Source: an uncultured Corynebacterium sp. (lineage in GTDB: Bacteria > Actinomycetota > Actinomycetes > Mycobacteriales > Mycobacteriaceae). From it: DNA of 64,000 nt. The stretch is taken from contig CAMIFC010000001.1 of the NCBI GenBank assembly GCA_946220775.1, positions 248,001-312,000 of the forward strand, in the 5' to 3' direction. Of the stretch, positions 9,401 to 16,203 are shown in pieces (positions within the stretch are counted from its first letter, which is position 1; each line of letters starts with the position of its first letter). The position numbers were made by a program, and so were the translations under genes. Under the pieces are notes generated by a model, which was not told the origin of the DNA, ran no database searches, and was given only the letters and a program-made list of their open reading frames with translations.

Positions 9401-9646
9401 ACCCGCGGGGTTGTTGGTCCATCTGAAGGTTCAAAGGCGCGCGAGGTGCTGGTGAAGCCGGAGGAACTGGAAACGATCATTTGGATGATCAAGGGAGCGG
9501 ACCCGGAAGACGCACCGAAGGAAGTGCAGGAAGAAGCACAGGCTGCTGAGTCGCAGGATGCGCAGGCTTCTAATGGTTCAGTCGATGACTCTGATGCGAA
9601 CCAGACTCGGGTCATCCCAGCTCAGCCACCATCAGGTGCAGTTTAG
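6407..9646 (+). CDS. ftsK: DNA translocase FtsK/SpoIIIE
   Basis: FtsK couples chromosome dimer resolution and segregation to septation. Layout from the chosen start: a basic, Arg/Ser-rich N-terminus (1-200); a membrane region with about four hydrophobic segments (roughly 200-360); a charged Pro/Gln-rich linker (360-560); the RecA-like motor with Walker A GSTGSGKSAF near 695 and the Walker B segment PYIVCVVDELADLMM; and a C-terminal winged-helix gamma domain (about 960-1030, SSQFGSTSMLQRKLRIG) that reads KOPS-type sequences. The ATG at 6407 is chosen because TAAGAT at 6394-6399 lies 7 bases upstream (leaderless pattern). In-frame ATGs at 6398 and 6332 are alternatives. The length of about 1079 residues is typical. 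Confidence 0.93.
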   Translation: MSVRNRPGSARPHKSARNRTSPRRSSARSPRVGSVGGQGRSKGRRAPNSGIDEDLMVDPDAKTTKLPARRRDSSRDAAAGEYERTGSAYGAVGSSITNAFQSTAQGVGSLVRRLAGAPLVDEDGEDIDPVEEKPRSKGTKARGLNKQSAGSSDDSTYRRRTPRTRRRKAEPEVDQAWDESDDGNELQGEHAVERIGGGFDGAALATFAVAFILAATLWFNVAGAIGHGIAFALTWAIGAGAYVVPLLLLGVAWVFLAGMNTTQQSRVRLSMGSGIIVIAMLGIVHIFAGQPSTTEGKSTAGGIVGQIVGTPMAVGFSEYVAVPLLFLIGLYGALQLTGLTGKELVGMIAGWLGMAGAGGPRGWFGRGREEFLDDDDPYGHIDDDLEDAVAKDEYRLAPRGERTQISGRTPRRTDTGAAQPRRNTPMDNYPVDESQPTRQVSRRPRREPIPQPKPEVKKVAEQTPETPAEQTAPVKRVAAQPQTNEASSQVSQRATQGDAAVNQAQQAVRQAIAARSGIDAAAVASEKNDEQTEPEGAVAEQQSDYVLPSAGLLIPGEPAKTRSAANDRMIDAITEVFEEFKVDAQVTGFQRGPTVTRYEIELGPGVKVSKITNLQSNLAYAAATDNVRLLTPIPGKSAVGIEVPNADREMVRLGDVLHAPKFEADADPMLIGLGKDIEGQFVGHSIQKMPHLLVAGSTGSGKSAFVNSMLVSLLTRATPEEVRLILVDPKMVELTPYEGIPHLITPIITQPKKAAAALTWLVEEMEQRYMDMKATRVRHIKDFNRKVKSGEITTPLGSEREYRPYPYIVCVVDELADLMMTAPREIEDAIVRITQKARAAGIHLVLATQRPSVDVVTGLIKTNVPSRLAFATSSLTDSRVILDQAGAEKLIGMGDGLFIPQGASRPTRMQGAFVTDEEIFAVVEAAKAQAEPHYQEGVTEDKQAEAKKKIDADIGDDLDDLLQAVELVVSSQFGSTSMLQRKLRIGFAKAGRLMDLMETRGVVGPSEGSKAREVLVKPEELETIIWMIKGADPEDAPKEVQEEAQAAESQDAQASNGSVDDSDANQTRVIPAQPPSGAV

Positions 9647-9676
9647 CTTAGAGATAGGGTAGTATTACCACTCATT

Positions 9677-9824
9677 GGAGGGGAGTACCCCAATCTCGAC
9701 GGTAGTTGTCGTCAGCACGGCGACGGTGAGCATGAACGCTAACCTTAGCCCGGCACTATCGGCCAGCGTCATGCTGGTGGGGGAGACCTCCGGTCGATTG
9801 ATGTGCCAATTTGCAGACCGGAGG
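9677..9824 (+). promoter_or_regulatory. yybP-ykoY manganese riboswitch with Shine-Dalgarno-sequestering helix
   Basis: The segment carries the class hallmarks I know from B. subtilis yybP/ykoY: P1 strand GGAGG (9677-9681) followed by GGAGTA, an internal GTCGTCA (9708-9714), and a 3' GAGA then CCTCC (9784-9791) that closes P1. It lies directly upstream of a TerC-family gene, the classic target of this riboswitch. The 3' P1 strand also starts a perfect 9-base inverted repeat: CCTCCGGTC (9787-9795) with GACCGGAGG (9816-9824), the latter containing the GGAGG ribosome site of terC. P1 formation when Mn is bound should therefore free the ribosome site, and its loss should hide it. The switch mechanism is inference; the pairing is seen. 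Confidence 0.85.
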
Positions 9825-9837
9825 TTTCAACAGAATC

Positions 9838-10887
9838 ATGGAAGTTAATGCCTTAACTTGGATTATCACCATCGTGGTGATCATCGGGTTTTTCGTTTTC
9901 GATTTCTACTCGCACGTCAAGACACCCCACGAGCTGACGCTTAAAGAATCAGCACTGTGGAGCCTGTTCTATATTGGCGTTGCATGCTTTTTCGGATTGT
10001 TTTTGTGGTTCACCTGGGGCGAACCCGGAAACCCACACCAGCATGGGATCGAGTTCTTTGCGGGCTATGTGACCGAAAAAGCGCTGAGTGTTGATAACCT
10101 CTTCATCTTCTCGCTGATCCTGGCCAGCTTTAAGGTGCCTAGGAAATACCAGCAGAAGGTACTGCTGATCGGCATCGCGTTAGCCCTAGTATTCCGAGGC
10201 ATCTTCATCGGGCTCGGAGCAGCTGTTATCGCAGCGTGGTCGGACGTTTTCTACCTCTTCGGTATTTTCCTCCTCTGGACTGGCGGCAAGCTGGTGGTGG
10301 ATGAGATCCGTGGGAAGGAAGACGAAGACCCGAATCAGATGCCGATCATTCGGATGCTGCGGAAGGTCATTCCGGTGTCGGATTCGATCACGTCCGACAA
10401 GTTGGTTCAGCGTAATACAACGGGCTCCAAGCACAAGTGGATCGTGACGCCACTGCTTGTGGCTTTGCTCGCGATCGGCATGATCGACATCCTTTTCGCC
10501 TTGGACTCGATCCCGGCGATCTACGGCATCACCCAAGAGCCATACATTGTGTTCACCGCCAACGCGTTGGCGCTGATGGGGCTGCGACAGCTTTTCTTCC
10601 TATTGGATGGGCTGTTGGATAAGCTGGTTTACCTACCATACGGCCTGTCGGTCATTTTGGGCTTTATTGGTGTGAAACTGGTGCTACACGCGCTGCACGA
10701 AAATAAGTTGCCGTTCATCAATGGTGGCGAGGGCGTCAACGTGTCGGAGGTGTCCGTTGAACTTTCGCTGCTCGTTATCGTTGGCGTGTTGGTCGCAACA
10801 GCTGTGCTCTCGCTGACTGTCGGTAAAGAGGCCGGTAAGCAAAAAGCAGAGGAAGCTCGGCGAGAAAAAGAAGAGGCGAACCACTAG
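9838..10887 (+). CDS. TerC/Alx-family integral membrane protein, probable Mn2+ exporter
   Basis: TerC proteins are 7- to 9-helix membrane proteins. Several (E. coli Alx, B. subtilis YkoY/YceF) take part in manganese export. Hydrophobic segments alternate through the whole length, with the family motifs GIEFFAGYVTEKALSVDNLF near the N-terminus and IDILFALDSIPAIYGIT in the second half; the conserved Asp residues in these helices are thought to bind metal. The start ATG at 9838 (MEVNALTW) has GGAGG at 9820-9824; a TTG at 9811 would place the ribosome site inside the coding region and is rejected. The upstream riboswitch supports a manganese role. The C-terminus is a charged Lys/Glu tail. Confidence 0.88.
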   Translation: MEVNALTWIITIVVIIGFFVFDFYSHVKTPHELTLKESALWSLFYIGVACFFGLFLWFTWGEPGNPHQHGIEFFAGYVTEKALSVDNLFIFSLILASFKVPRKYQQKVLLIGIALALVFRGIFIGLGAAVIAAWSDVFYLFGIFLLWTGGKLVVDEIRGKEDEDPNQMPIIRMLRKVIPVSDSITSDKLVQRNTTGSKHKWIVTPLLVALLAIGMIDILFALDSIPAIYGITQEPYIVFTANALALMGLRQLFFLLDGLLDKLVYLPYGLSVILGFIGVKLVLHALHENKLPFINGGEGVNVSEVSVELSLLVIVGVLVATAVLSLTVGKEAGKQKAEEARREKEEANH

Positions 10888-10974
10888 TTTTCACTTGTTG
10901 GACTGAATTCCGCCGACTCGGTGCGCCCAGGTAGTATTGCCAAGGTGAGCAGAGATCGGAACAAGGGGACGCCA

Positions 10975-11577
10975 GTGGCAACACTCAGCAGTTTCGGCCG
11001 ATTCGTCCGGCGCTTCAACGTTCCCAATGTTCTGACAACCATTCGAATCCTGCTGATCCCGATTTTTCTGTGGGTCATCGCGGGAACCGGGGACTGGCCA
11101 GACGTGGCCGTGGAACGCAGCGATCGATGGATTGCGCTGATCGTATTCATCGTGCTGATGTTCACGGACCAGCTCGACGGGTTTTTGGCCCGGAAGTACC
11201 AAGTCATCACGGATTTCGGCAAGCTGGCAGACCCGATCGCCGACAAAGCCTTGATGCTCGCCGCATTTGTGAGCCTCAATGTGTTGGGCGAGCTGTGGTG
11301 GACAGTCACCATCGTGATCTTCATTCGCGAGTTCGGCATCACCTTGTGGCGACTTGTGTTGGCTCGCCGTGGACTGGTCGTTCCCGCATCAAAGGGCGGA
11401 AAGCTCAAGACTGTGCTGCAAACTGCCACTGTGGCTTTGTACATCATGCCTCTTGGCGGCGTCGTGGAGTGGCTGGGGCACATCGTGATGGCGCTGGCGT
11501 TAGCAGTGACCGTTGTGACTGGTGTGCAGTACATTCTTGATTCCCGCGAGCAGAACGTGTCCGGCAAGGCAGCGTAA
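10975..11577 (+). CDS. pgsA: CDP-diacylglycerol-glycerol-3-phosphate 3-phosphatidyltransferase
   Basis: This is a membrane enzyme that makes phosphatidylglycerol phosphate from CDP-diacylglycerol. The CDP-alcohol phosphotransferase signature D-X2-DG-X2-AR-X8-G-X3-D-X3-D is complete, beginning DQLDGFLARKYQ at about residue 65, and several hydrophobic helices surround it. Start: AAGGGGA at 10963-10969 lies 5 bases before GTG 10975. An upstream in-frame GTG at 10945 lies 7 bases after a TAGTAT box (10932-10937) and could be a leaderless start adding ten residues, so the true start is uncertain. cinA follows within about 10 bases and clgR after it, the standard actinobacterial order. Confidence 0.92.
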   Translation: MATLSSFGRFVRRFNVPNVLTTIRILLIPIFLWVIAGTGDWPDVAVERSDRWIALIVFIVLMFTDQLDGFLARKYQVITDFGKLADPIADKALMLAAFVSLNVLGELWWTVTIVIFIREFGITLWRLVLARRGLVVPASKGGKLKTVLQTATVALYIMPLGGVVEWLGHIVMALALAVTVVTGVQYILDSREQNVSGKAA

Positions 11578-11587
11578 TCGGGGTTTT

Positions 11588-12118
11588 ATGTCGGACGCCA
11601 ACCGGTTGCACGAGGTTCAACAACGAAACCGAGAATTATCGGCTCAGCTGGTGCACTCGGCAACTGAAGTAGACATCACAATCGCGACTGCGGAGTCGCT
11701 GACGGCTGGTGCATTGGCGGCGACGATCGCTGACACCCCGGGCGCCTCGGCGGTGTTGCGCGGTGGATTCGTTGTGTATGCGACCGAACTCAAAGCGACG
11801 TTGGCGGGGGTGGACGAAGAACTGCTGCGGGAACGAGGTCCGGTCGACCCTGACGTCGCCCGGCAACTGGCTCAGGGGGCGCGGGAGCGGTGTGGCGCAG
11901 ATCTGGGGATTGGGTTGACGGGTGTCGCTGGACCAGATCCCCAGAATGGTCATCCGGTGGGGGAGGTCTACCTCGGGGTGGCATCACCATCTGGTGTGCG
12001 GTCGGAGAAGCTTGCGCTGGCGGACGAGGAGGATGTGTCACGTGAGACGATCAGACTGTTGACCGTGCAGCGGGGGTTGCTGAGTTTATTGGCGGAGGTT
12101 CGTGCCCTTGAGTGGTAG
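11588..12118 (+). CDS. cinA: CinA C-terminal family nicotinamide-nucleotide amidase (PncC type)
   Basis: The protein is the stand-alone C-terminal CinA domain, which deamidates NMN to nicotinate mononucleotide. Visible motifs are TIATAESLTAGALAATIAD (catalytic Ser and Lys region), GGFVVYATELKATLAGV and GIGLTGVAGPD. It lacks the N-terminal molybdopterin-binding-like domain, as in other actinobacterial copies. The ATG at 11588 has GGGG at 11580-11583. It lies between pgsA and clgR and is probably co-transcribed with pgsA. At 177 residues the length suits the single-domain form. Confidence 0.85.
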   Translation: MSDANRLHEVQQRNRELSAQLVHSATEVDITIATAESLTAGALAATIADTPGASAVLRGGFVVYATELKATLAGVDEELLRERGPVDPDVARQLAQGARERCGADLGIGLTGVAGPDPQNGHPVGEVYLGVASPSGVRSEKLALADEEDVSRETIRLLTVQRGLLSLLAEVRALEW

Positions 12119-12151
12119 TTTCCCTGCGGGGGTGGGATTGATTGCGTACCG

Positions 12152-12181
12152 TGGAACAAATCTGAACCGTGCAACGTTGGA
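12152..12181 (+). promoter_or_regulatory. SigH/SigE-type ECF promoter of clgR
   Basis: TGGAACA (12152-12158), a 16-base spacer, then CGTTGGA (12175-12181) match the corynebacterial SigH consensus GGAA(T/C) - N16-20 - (C/T)GTT(A/G) in all core bases. The expected transcription start falls within a few bases of the clgR ATG at 12189, so this transcript would be leaderless or nearly so. In C. glutamicum clgR is a SigH target, which fits. Confidence 0.65.
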
Positions 12182-12188
12182 GTAGATG

Positions 12189-12590
12189 ATGGCTGAAAAT
12201 ACTATGGTTCTTGACAAGCTCACTGCTGCCCAGCACGCTGCTTTGCCTTCGGTGGAGTCGGCGATGAGTACTCCATGGCAGGAGCACGCTGCGCGCGCAA
12301 TGCCGGTTGACGAGCCCCTGCTCCGAGAGGCTTTGGGGGCGACCCTGCGTGATACCCGTAGCCAGTCGGGATTCACACTTCGGGAATTGGCTCAGCTGGC
12401 CAATGTGAGCCCGGGTTATCTTTCGGAATTGGAGCGGGGACGCAAGGAAGTATCCTCGGAGCTTCTTGCCAGCGTCTGCTACGCGATGGGGGTCAGTGTC
12501 GCGTCGGTGATTCTGGAAGCTGCGTCGATGATGACTCTTGATGCGGCTGCTGCTGAACTCGCTGCTTCAATGGCGTCCACACACGTTTAA
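12189..12590 (+). CDS. clgR: Transcriptional regulator ClgR
   Basis: ClgR activates clp protease and stress genes in Actinobacteria. An XRE-type helix-turn-helix is visible at about residues 50-105 (TLRDTRSQSGFTLREL, then NVSPGYLSELERGRKEV and VCYAMGVSVASV). The N-terminal 45 residues are not part of the HTH. Position directly before pspA supports the assignment; the clgR-pspA pair is conserved in mycobacteria and corynebacteria. ATG 12189 is preferred over the adjacent ATG 12186 because GGAG at 12179-12182 is then 6 bases away. The protein ends in a short Ala/Ser-rich tail; ClgR proteins are often unstable Clp substrates, but no specific degron is claimed. Confidence 0.9.
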   Translation: MAENTMVLDKLTAAQHAALPSVESAMSTPWQEHAARAMPVDEPLLREALGATLRDTRSQSGFTLRELAQLANVSPGYLSELERGRKEVSSELLASVCYAMGVSVASVILEAASMMTLDAAAAELAASMASTHV

Positions 12591-12720
12591 AACAATTCTT
12601 CGGGCGGTGGCATTGGTAGAGCCGTAGGACGCCATAAGTCCACCCCGCCTGTTAGGATGAGTCCAGTTAACTGCCCTGTTTTTCGATGGGGTTAGTGGCA
12701 AACTTGTTTCAATAATCAGA

Positions 12721-12732
12721 CCTGCGCGCAGG
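12721..12732. other. Perfect palindrome upstream of pspA
   Basis: CCTGCGCGCAGG is a perfect 12-base palindrome located 33 bases before the pspA start codon. It sits where an operator would act on a pspA promoter. ClgR sites are described as CGC and GCG half-sites with a short spacer, and this site does not match that spacing exactly, so the bound protein is unknown. The rest of the 12591-12765 spacer holds one copy of the GGACGCCA motif (12627) and no gene. Confidence 0.35.
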
Positions 12733-12765
12733 CTCATGCGCACACTATTTAGGAGTTCAAGCTGC

Positions 12766-13629
12766 ATGGCTAACCCATTCGCCAAGGCGTGGAAGTACCT
12801 CATGGCGCTTTTCGATTCCAAGATCGAGGAGAACGCGGATCCCAAGATCCAAATTGAGCAGGCGATTCAGGACGCCCAGCGTCAGCACCAAGCACTGTCT
12901 CAGCAGGCCGCGGCCGTGATCGGCAACCAGCGGCAGCTTGAGATGAAATTGAATCGTCAGCTAGCGGAAATTGAGAAGCTGCAGGCGAATACCCGACAGG
13001 CCTTGCAGTTGTCGGATAAGGCTCGTGGTGAGGGCAACGAATCCAAGGCGGTCGAGTACGAAAACGCCGCCGAGTCTTTCGCTGCTCAGCTGGTGACCGC
13101 GGAGCAGTCCGTCGAGGATTTGAAGGCTCTGCACGATCAGTCCCTGCAGCAGGCTGATCAGGCGAAGAAGGCCGTCGAGCGAAACTCCATGCAGCTGCAG
13201 CAGAAGGTCACAGAGCGGACCAAGCTGCTCAGCCAGCTGGAGCAGGCAAAGATGCAGGAGAAGGTTGCCGATTCCCTGCAGTCCATGAACGAAGTAGCGG
13301 GTGGCTCCACGCCGAACCTGGATCAGGTGCGCGAGAAGATCGAAGGTCGCTACGCCCGAGCATTGGGACAGGCGGAGCTGGCACAGAACTCCGTTCAAGG
13401 TCGCATGGCGGAAGTCGAACAAGCTGGTGTCCAGCTGGCTGGGCACTCCCGACTGGAACAGATCCGTGCTGAAATGGCTGGTGGCAACAAGGCCGTGTCC
13501 GGCGGTCAGCAGCAGTCGGCGTTGGGCCAGGGACAGTCTCATTCCGCTGATCAGCAGGCGGCTCAGCAACAGGCGCAGCCGTCCTCCGATGCGGTGGCGC
13601 AGCGTATGCGCGAATTGCGCGGGGAGTAG
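12766..13629 (+). CDS. pspA: Phage shock protein A (PspA/IM30 family)
   Basis: PspA proteins oligomerise on damaged inner membranes and maintain the proton motive force. The start MANPFAKAWKYLMALFDSKIEE forms the amphipathic membrane-binding helix, and the body to about residue 225 is a long coiled coil rich in Gln, Glu, Lys and Ala. The last 60 residues are a Gln/Ser/Ala-rich, probably disordered tail. AGGAG at 12751-12755 lies 10 bases before the ATG. The gene is homologous to the mycobacterial 35-kDa antigen that follows clgR. Regulation by ClgR is likely from context. Confidence 0.92.
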   Translation: MANPFAKAWKYLMALFDSKIEENADPKIQIEQAIQDAQRQHQALSQQAAAVIGNQRQLEMKLNRQLAEIEKLQANTRQALQLSDKARGEGNESKAVEYENAAESFAAQLVTAEQSVEDLKALHDQSLQQADQAKKAVERNSMQLQQKVTERTKLLSQLEQAKMQEKVADSLQSMNEVAGGSTPNLDQVREKIEGRYARALGQAELAQNSVQGRMAEVEQAGVQLAGHSRLEQIRAEMAGGNKAVSGGQQQSALGQGQSHSADQQAAQQQAQPSSDAVAQRMRELRGE

Positions 13630-13683
13630 GCGAAAAGCCCGTCTTCAGCACGACTTCCTGCTTTGGGGGAGGGACGGGGAGGC

Positions 13684-14322
13684 TTAGTCGTCCCGCTTAG
13701 GGGAGTCGTCGCCGACTCCACGTGCTACAAGCGCCTCGCCCATGTCACGTGCTCGCAATAGCGTGCGAACAATAACTGGAACGCCGAAAGCCATGGGGGA
13801 AAACCTTAGCCCTCGTGCTCGTTGGGCTTCTAGGACTTCATTCACGGTCAGGGCAAACATAGGAATCATACGGATCGTGAGACTGACAGCCAACGAAATG
13901 CTCTCCACCGGCACCCCGAATCGGGCAAGAGGAGCCAAAATACGGTCGAGCGCGTCTTGCATCTCGGAAATCCGGGTGCATAGCGTCAACAACACTGCTG
14001 CCCAGATGGCTGCCGATAAATTGAGGAAGCTCTCCAGCGCGGTCAGGGCATCCGAACGCCACCACAGCATCAACGCGAGCCCAATGAGGACGATCATTGG
14101 GCCGATGAGTTGCCTTATCGCAACCAAAAAGGGGATTCGGGCAAGCACATAGAGCAGCGCTACCGCGGCCAAGCATGTTGCTGCGGCCTCAATGGACTGA
14201 ACAAAAATAGCGCTGGCCAGCAAGAACAGAATGAGTAGCCCTAGCTTGAGCGTAGCGCGCATCCTGTGGAGCACAGAACCCGTCGGGACATAGCTCGCCG
14301 GCGGGACTTTTACTCCGGACAC
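13684..14322 (-). CDS. bioN: ECF transporter T component of biotin uptake (BioN)
   Basis: This is the transmembrane coupling subunit of the energy-coupling-factor biotin importer. It has about five hydrophobic segments (LGLLILFLLASAIF, AATCLAAVALLYVL, LIGPMIVLIGLALML and others) and the two Ala-Arg-Gly signature motifs of T components near the C-terminus (AQRARGLRF and ALVARGVGD) that couple to the ATPase. It overlaps the end of bioM by 13 bases, so translation is probably coupled. It is the last gene of the bioY-bioM-bioN operon and converges on pspA. The 54-base spacer holds a possible weak hairpin (CCCGTC/GACGGG). Confidence 0.92.
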   Translation of the reverse strand: MSGVKVPPASYVPTGSVLHRMRATLKLGLLILFLLASAIFVQSIEAAATCLAAVALLYVLARIPFLVAIRQLIGPMIVLIGLALMLWWRSDALTALESFLNLSAAIWAAVLLTLCTRISEMQDALDRILAPLARFGVPVESISLAVSLTIRMIPMFALTVNEVLEAQRARGLRFSPMAFGVPVIVRTLLRARDMGEALVARGVGDDSPKRDD

Positions 14323-15050
14323 TCTGTCATCCTTTCTACATAACGTTGAACCACCGCTTGCGGGGCGCCAGAGTCATTGCTGTCGTCGGCGACTCGTCCC
14401 GCATCAATGCACAGCACGCGATCCGCAGAATCTAGTAGATCAAGATCGTGAGTCACGATGATCAATTGCTGGCTCAAGCTATCGAAAATATGACCGATCT
14501 TTTGTCGATTGCGTAGATCCAGCAATGTCGTCGGTTCATCGGCGATAATCACTTCCGGCTCCAAGACCAAAATGGACGCCAAGGCGAGAAGTTGTTTCTC
14601 GCCACCACTAAGAGTGTGTGGCGATTGGTCTTCTTTCCCTTTAAGACCGACTCCTGCAAGTGCTTCTGTCACTCGTTGTGCTTTTTCCTGGCGTGACAGC
14701 CGGTGGCGTCGAAGGGAAAAAGAAACGTCCTCGGCGACCGTTGGCATGATGATTTGATTGTCGGCATTGGAGAACAGAAAACCGACTTTCCGACGGACCT
14801 TTTTGGCGCTGCGGGAAACGTTGAGGTCATCAACGGTGACGGAACCACTGGAGGGGGTAGTTAAACCATTGATGCAGCGGACTAGGGATGACTTCCCAGA
14901 ACCATTGGCACCGATGATGCCGATGCGTGGTTCATTCAGGGTGAGCGAAATATCGTCCAGAATAGGCCGGGCTTCGGATGGGTCCGTGGCAGGCTCAGAG
15001 CTGAATACCGTCCGATTGATCGTCACATGGTCAAAGGTGATCGTGGGCAT
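14310..15050 (-). CDS. bioM: ECF transporter ATP-binding component of biotin uptake (BioM)
   Basis: ABC ATPase. Walker A is GANGSGKSS at about residue 50, the ABC signature LSGGEKQLLALA lies in the middle, Walker B is EVIIADEPTT, and the switch histidine is in IIVTHDLDLL. The length of 246 residues is standard. It lies between bioY and bioN on the same strand with no real gap, and supplies the ATP hydrolysis that moves biotin captured by BioY. The position and partners make biotin more likely than cobalt or another ECF substrate. Confidence 0.92.
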   Translation of the reverse strand: MPTITFDHVTINRTVFSSEPATDPSEARPILDDISLTLNEPRIGIIGANGSGKSSLVRCINGLTTPSSGSVTVDDLNVSRSAKKVRRKVGFLFSNADNQIIMPTVAEDVSFSLRRHRLSRQEKAQRVTEALAGVGLKGKEDQSPHTLSGGEKQLLALASILVLEPEVIIADEPTTLLDLRNRQKIGHIFDSLSQQLIIVTHDLDLLDSADRVLCIDAGRVADDSNDSGAPQAVVQRYVERMTECPE

Positions 15051-15626
15051 CTAGTCTCTCTGAGCTGTTGGGATGAGATCTGGGAGGGCGCGGTGGACAG
15101 TCGCTGCGATGAACGCGGCGATGACAATCTTGGCGATATCGCCTGGGATGAATGGGAGATTTGTTGCGGCAGCTGCCGCGAAATCCAGGTTCATGCGAAC
15201 CATGAGTCCGATCGTTCCGCAGATGTACATGATGATCAAACCGATAATTCCAGCAGTGATGAATTGGGTGATCATGCCGGCTGGTGCACGATTGCGTTTC
15301 ACGGCTGCTTCGGCGATCGCGCCGATGATGAAACCGGCGATGACGTAGCTGACGATATAGCCGATGGTGGGACCGGAGATGGCGGCGATGGTGGGTTTCC
15401 ACCCCGATAGATTTGGGACGCCGAGAAGGCCGACGCCCACGAAAAGGGCAGTAGATAGTCCGCCGCGCCACTTTCCAAGAATGAAAGACGCCAGGAAGAT
15501 ACCCATGTTTTGAAGAACGATGGGAACGCCAGCGGAGCCCACGGGAATGATGACGGCTCCGAGGGCGATGGTGAGGGCGGCAAAAGCTGCGATCAGCGCA
15601 ATGTCGCGAGTAGTGAGTGATTTCAT
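15051..15626 (-). CDS. bioY: Biotin-specific S component BioY
   Basis: BioY is the membrane protein that binds biotin. It has six hydrophobic segments and the family motifs VPIVLQNMGIFLASFILG and GGLSTALFVGVGLLGVPNL, and ends with the DIAKIVIAAFIAA segment. Its 191 residues match the family. It is the first gene of bioYMN, preceded by a TATAAT box (15640-15635, minus strand) 8 bases before the ATG, so the transcript is nearly leaderless. C. glutamicum is a biotin auxotroph and uses the same operon; this organism probably also imports biotin. Confidence 0.93.
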   Translation of the reverse strand: MKSLTTRDIALIAAFAALTIALGAVIIPVGSAGVPIVLQNMGIFLASFILGKWRGGLSTALFVGVGLLGVPNLSGWKPTIAAISGPTIGYIVSYVIAGFIIGAIAEAAVKRNRAPAGMITQFITAGIIGLIIMYICGTIGLMVRMNLDFAAAAATNLPFIPGDIAKIVIAAFIAATVHRALPDLIPTAQRD

Positions 15627-15634
15627 GGAGAAAA

Positions 15635-15665
15635 ATTATAGCCTGAGCACTCGGACAGTGTTCAA
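15635..15665 (-). promoter_or_regulatory. bioY promoter with BioQ-like operator over the -35
   Basis: On the minus strand, TTGAAC (15665-15660), a 19-base spacer and TATAAT (15640-15635) form a SigA-type promoter. TGAAC-ACT-GTCCG at 15664-15652 resembles the C. glutamicum BioQ operator TGAAC-N3-GTTAC, matching 7 of 10 defined bases, and overlaps the -35. A repressor there would silence biotin uptake when biotin is plentiful. The promoter is clear; the BioQ assignment is tentative. Confidence 0.5.
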
Positions 15666-15703
15666 TGAGAGTGAGGCAAGGCGCGAGATGTTAGCGTCGG
15701 GCT

Positions 15704-15910
15704 ATGCGGAGAACGGAATTTGATCGGCTCGTTGAAGGGGAATTTGGGCGATCCTACGGGAACTGGATTCTGTCGAGTCATGTGTTGTCGCGAGTAGGTG
15801 TGACTGCCGAAGAGGCGATCGAGGCGGGGGAGGATGTGCGAACCGTGTGGTGGGAGCTGTGTCGAGACTTCGATGTTCCGCAGGAGCGAATGTTGGGAGA
15901 AGACCTGTAG
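15704..15910 (+). CDS. DUF3046 family small protein
   Basis: A 68-residue protein with the family pattern MRRTEFDRLVEGEFGRSYGNW, then SHVLSRVGVTAEEAIEAG and VWWELCRDFDVP. DUF3046 genes lie immediately upstream of recA across Actinobacteria (M. tuberculosis Rv2738c), as here. The function is unknown; the sequence is soluble and mostly helical. TAGCGT at 15692-15697 lies 6 bases before the ATG, suggesting a leaderless transcript, and there is no Shine-Dalgarno site. Confidence 0.85.
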   Translation: MRRTEFDRLVEGEFGRSYGNWILSSHVLSRVGVTAEEAIEAGEDVRTVWWELCRDFDVPQERMLGEDL

Positions 15911-15937
15911 GAATCGAACGCTCGTGACACATGCAAT

Positions 15938-15953
15938 TCGAACATAGGTTCGT
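15938..15953 (+). promoter_or_regulatory. LexA-binding SOS box of recA
   Basis: TCGAAC-ATAG-GTTCGT matches the actinobacterial SOS consensus TCGAAC-N4-GTTCGA at 11 of 12 defined bases. TATCAT at 15955-15960 directly after it could be a -10 element, so LexA binding would block the promoter. Distance to the recA ATG is about 250 bases. Confidence 0.85.
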
Positions 15954-16035
15954 GTATCATTGCCTAGTGTGAGTGGTTGTCCGGCTGATCGCATAAAACA
16001 GTTGATGTGACCGATGCGATGTTGATCTGGTGGCC

Positions 16036-16063
16036 TGTGGATAGACGTTTTGGGTTGTCCACA
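16036..16063. promoter_or_regulatory. Pair of DnaA-box-like sites upstream of recA
   Basis: TGTGGATAG (16036-16044; CTATCCACA on the minus strand) and TTGTCCACA (16055-16063) face each other 10 bases apart. TTGTCCACA is the actinobacterial form of the DnaA box. They lie in the 290-base spacer between DUF3046 and recA, which otherwise holds the SOS box, a possible TATACG -10 box at 16155-16160 and the GAGGAG ribosome site before the recA ATG. DnaA binding is inferred from the match only. Confidence 0.5.
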
Positions 16064-16203
16064 GTTGGGGTGCTCAATCGGGCGTTATAGCCCCGCCAGG
16101 TGGTAGAACAAGCAAGTGGATTCAGATGAGTAAGTCGAATGTTTGGCACTGCACTATACGCCGCAACAAAAGCACAGCAACTGGGAATTTTTGAGGAGTA
16201 GCA

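Noticed and set aside
15914..15929. TCGAACGCTCGTGACA as a second recA SOS box
   Set aside because: Only the first half matches; the second half lacks the GTTCGA core.
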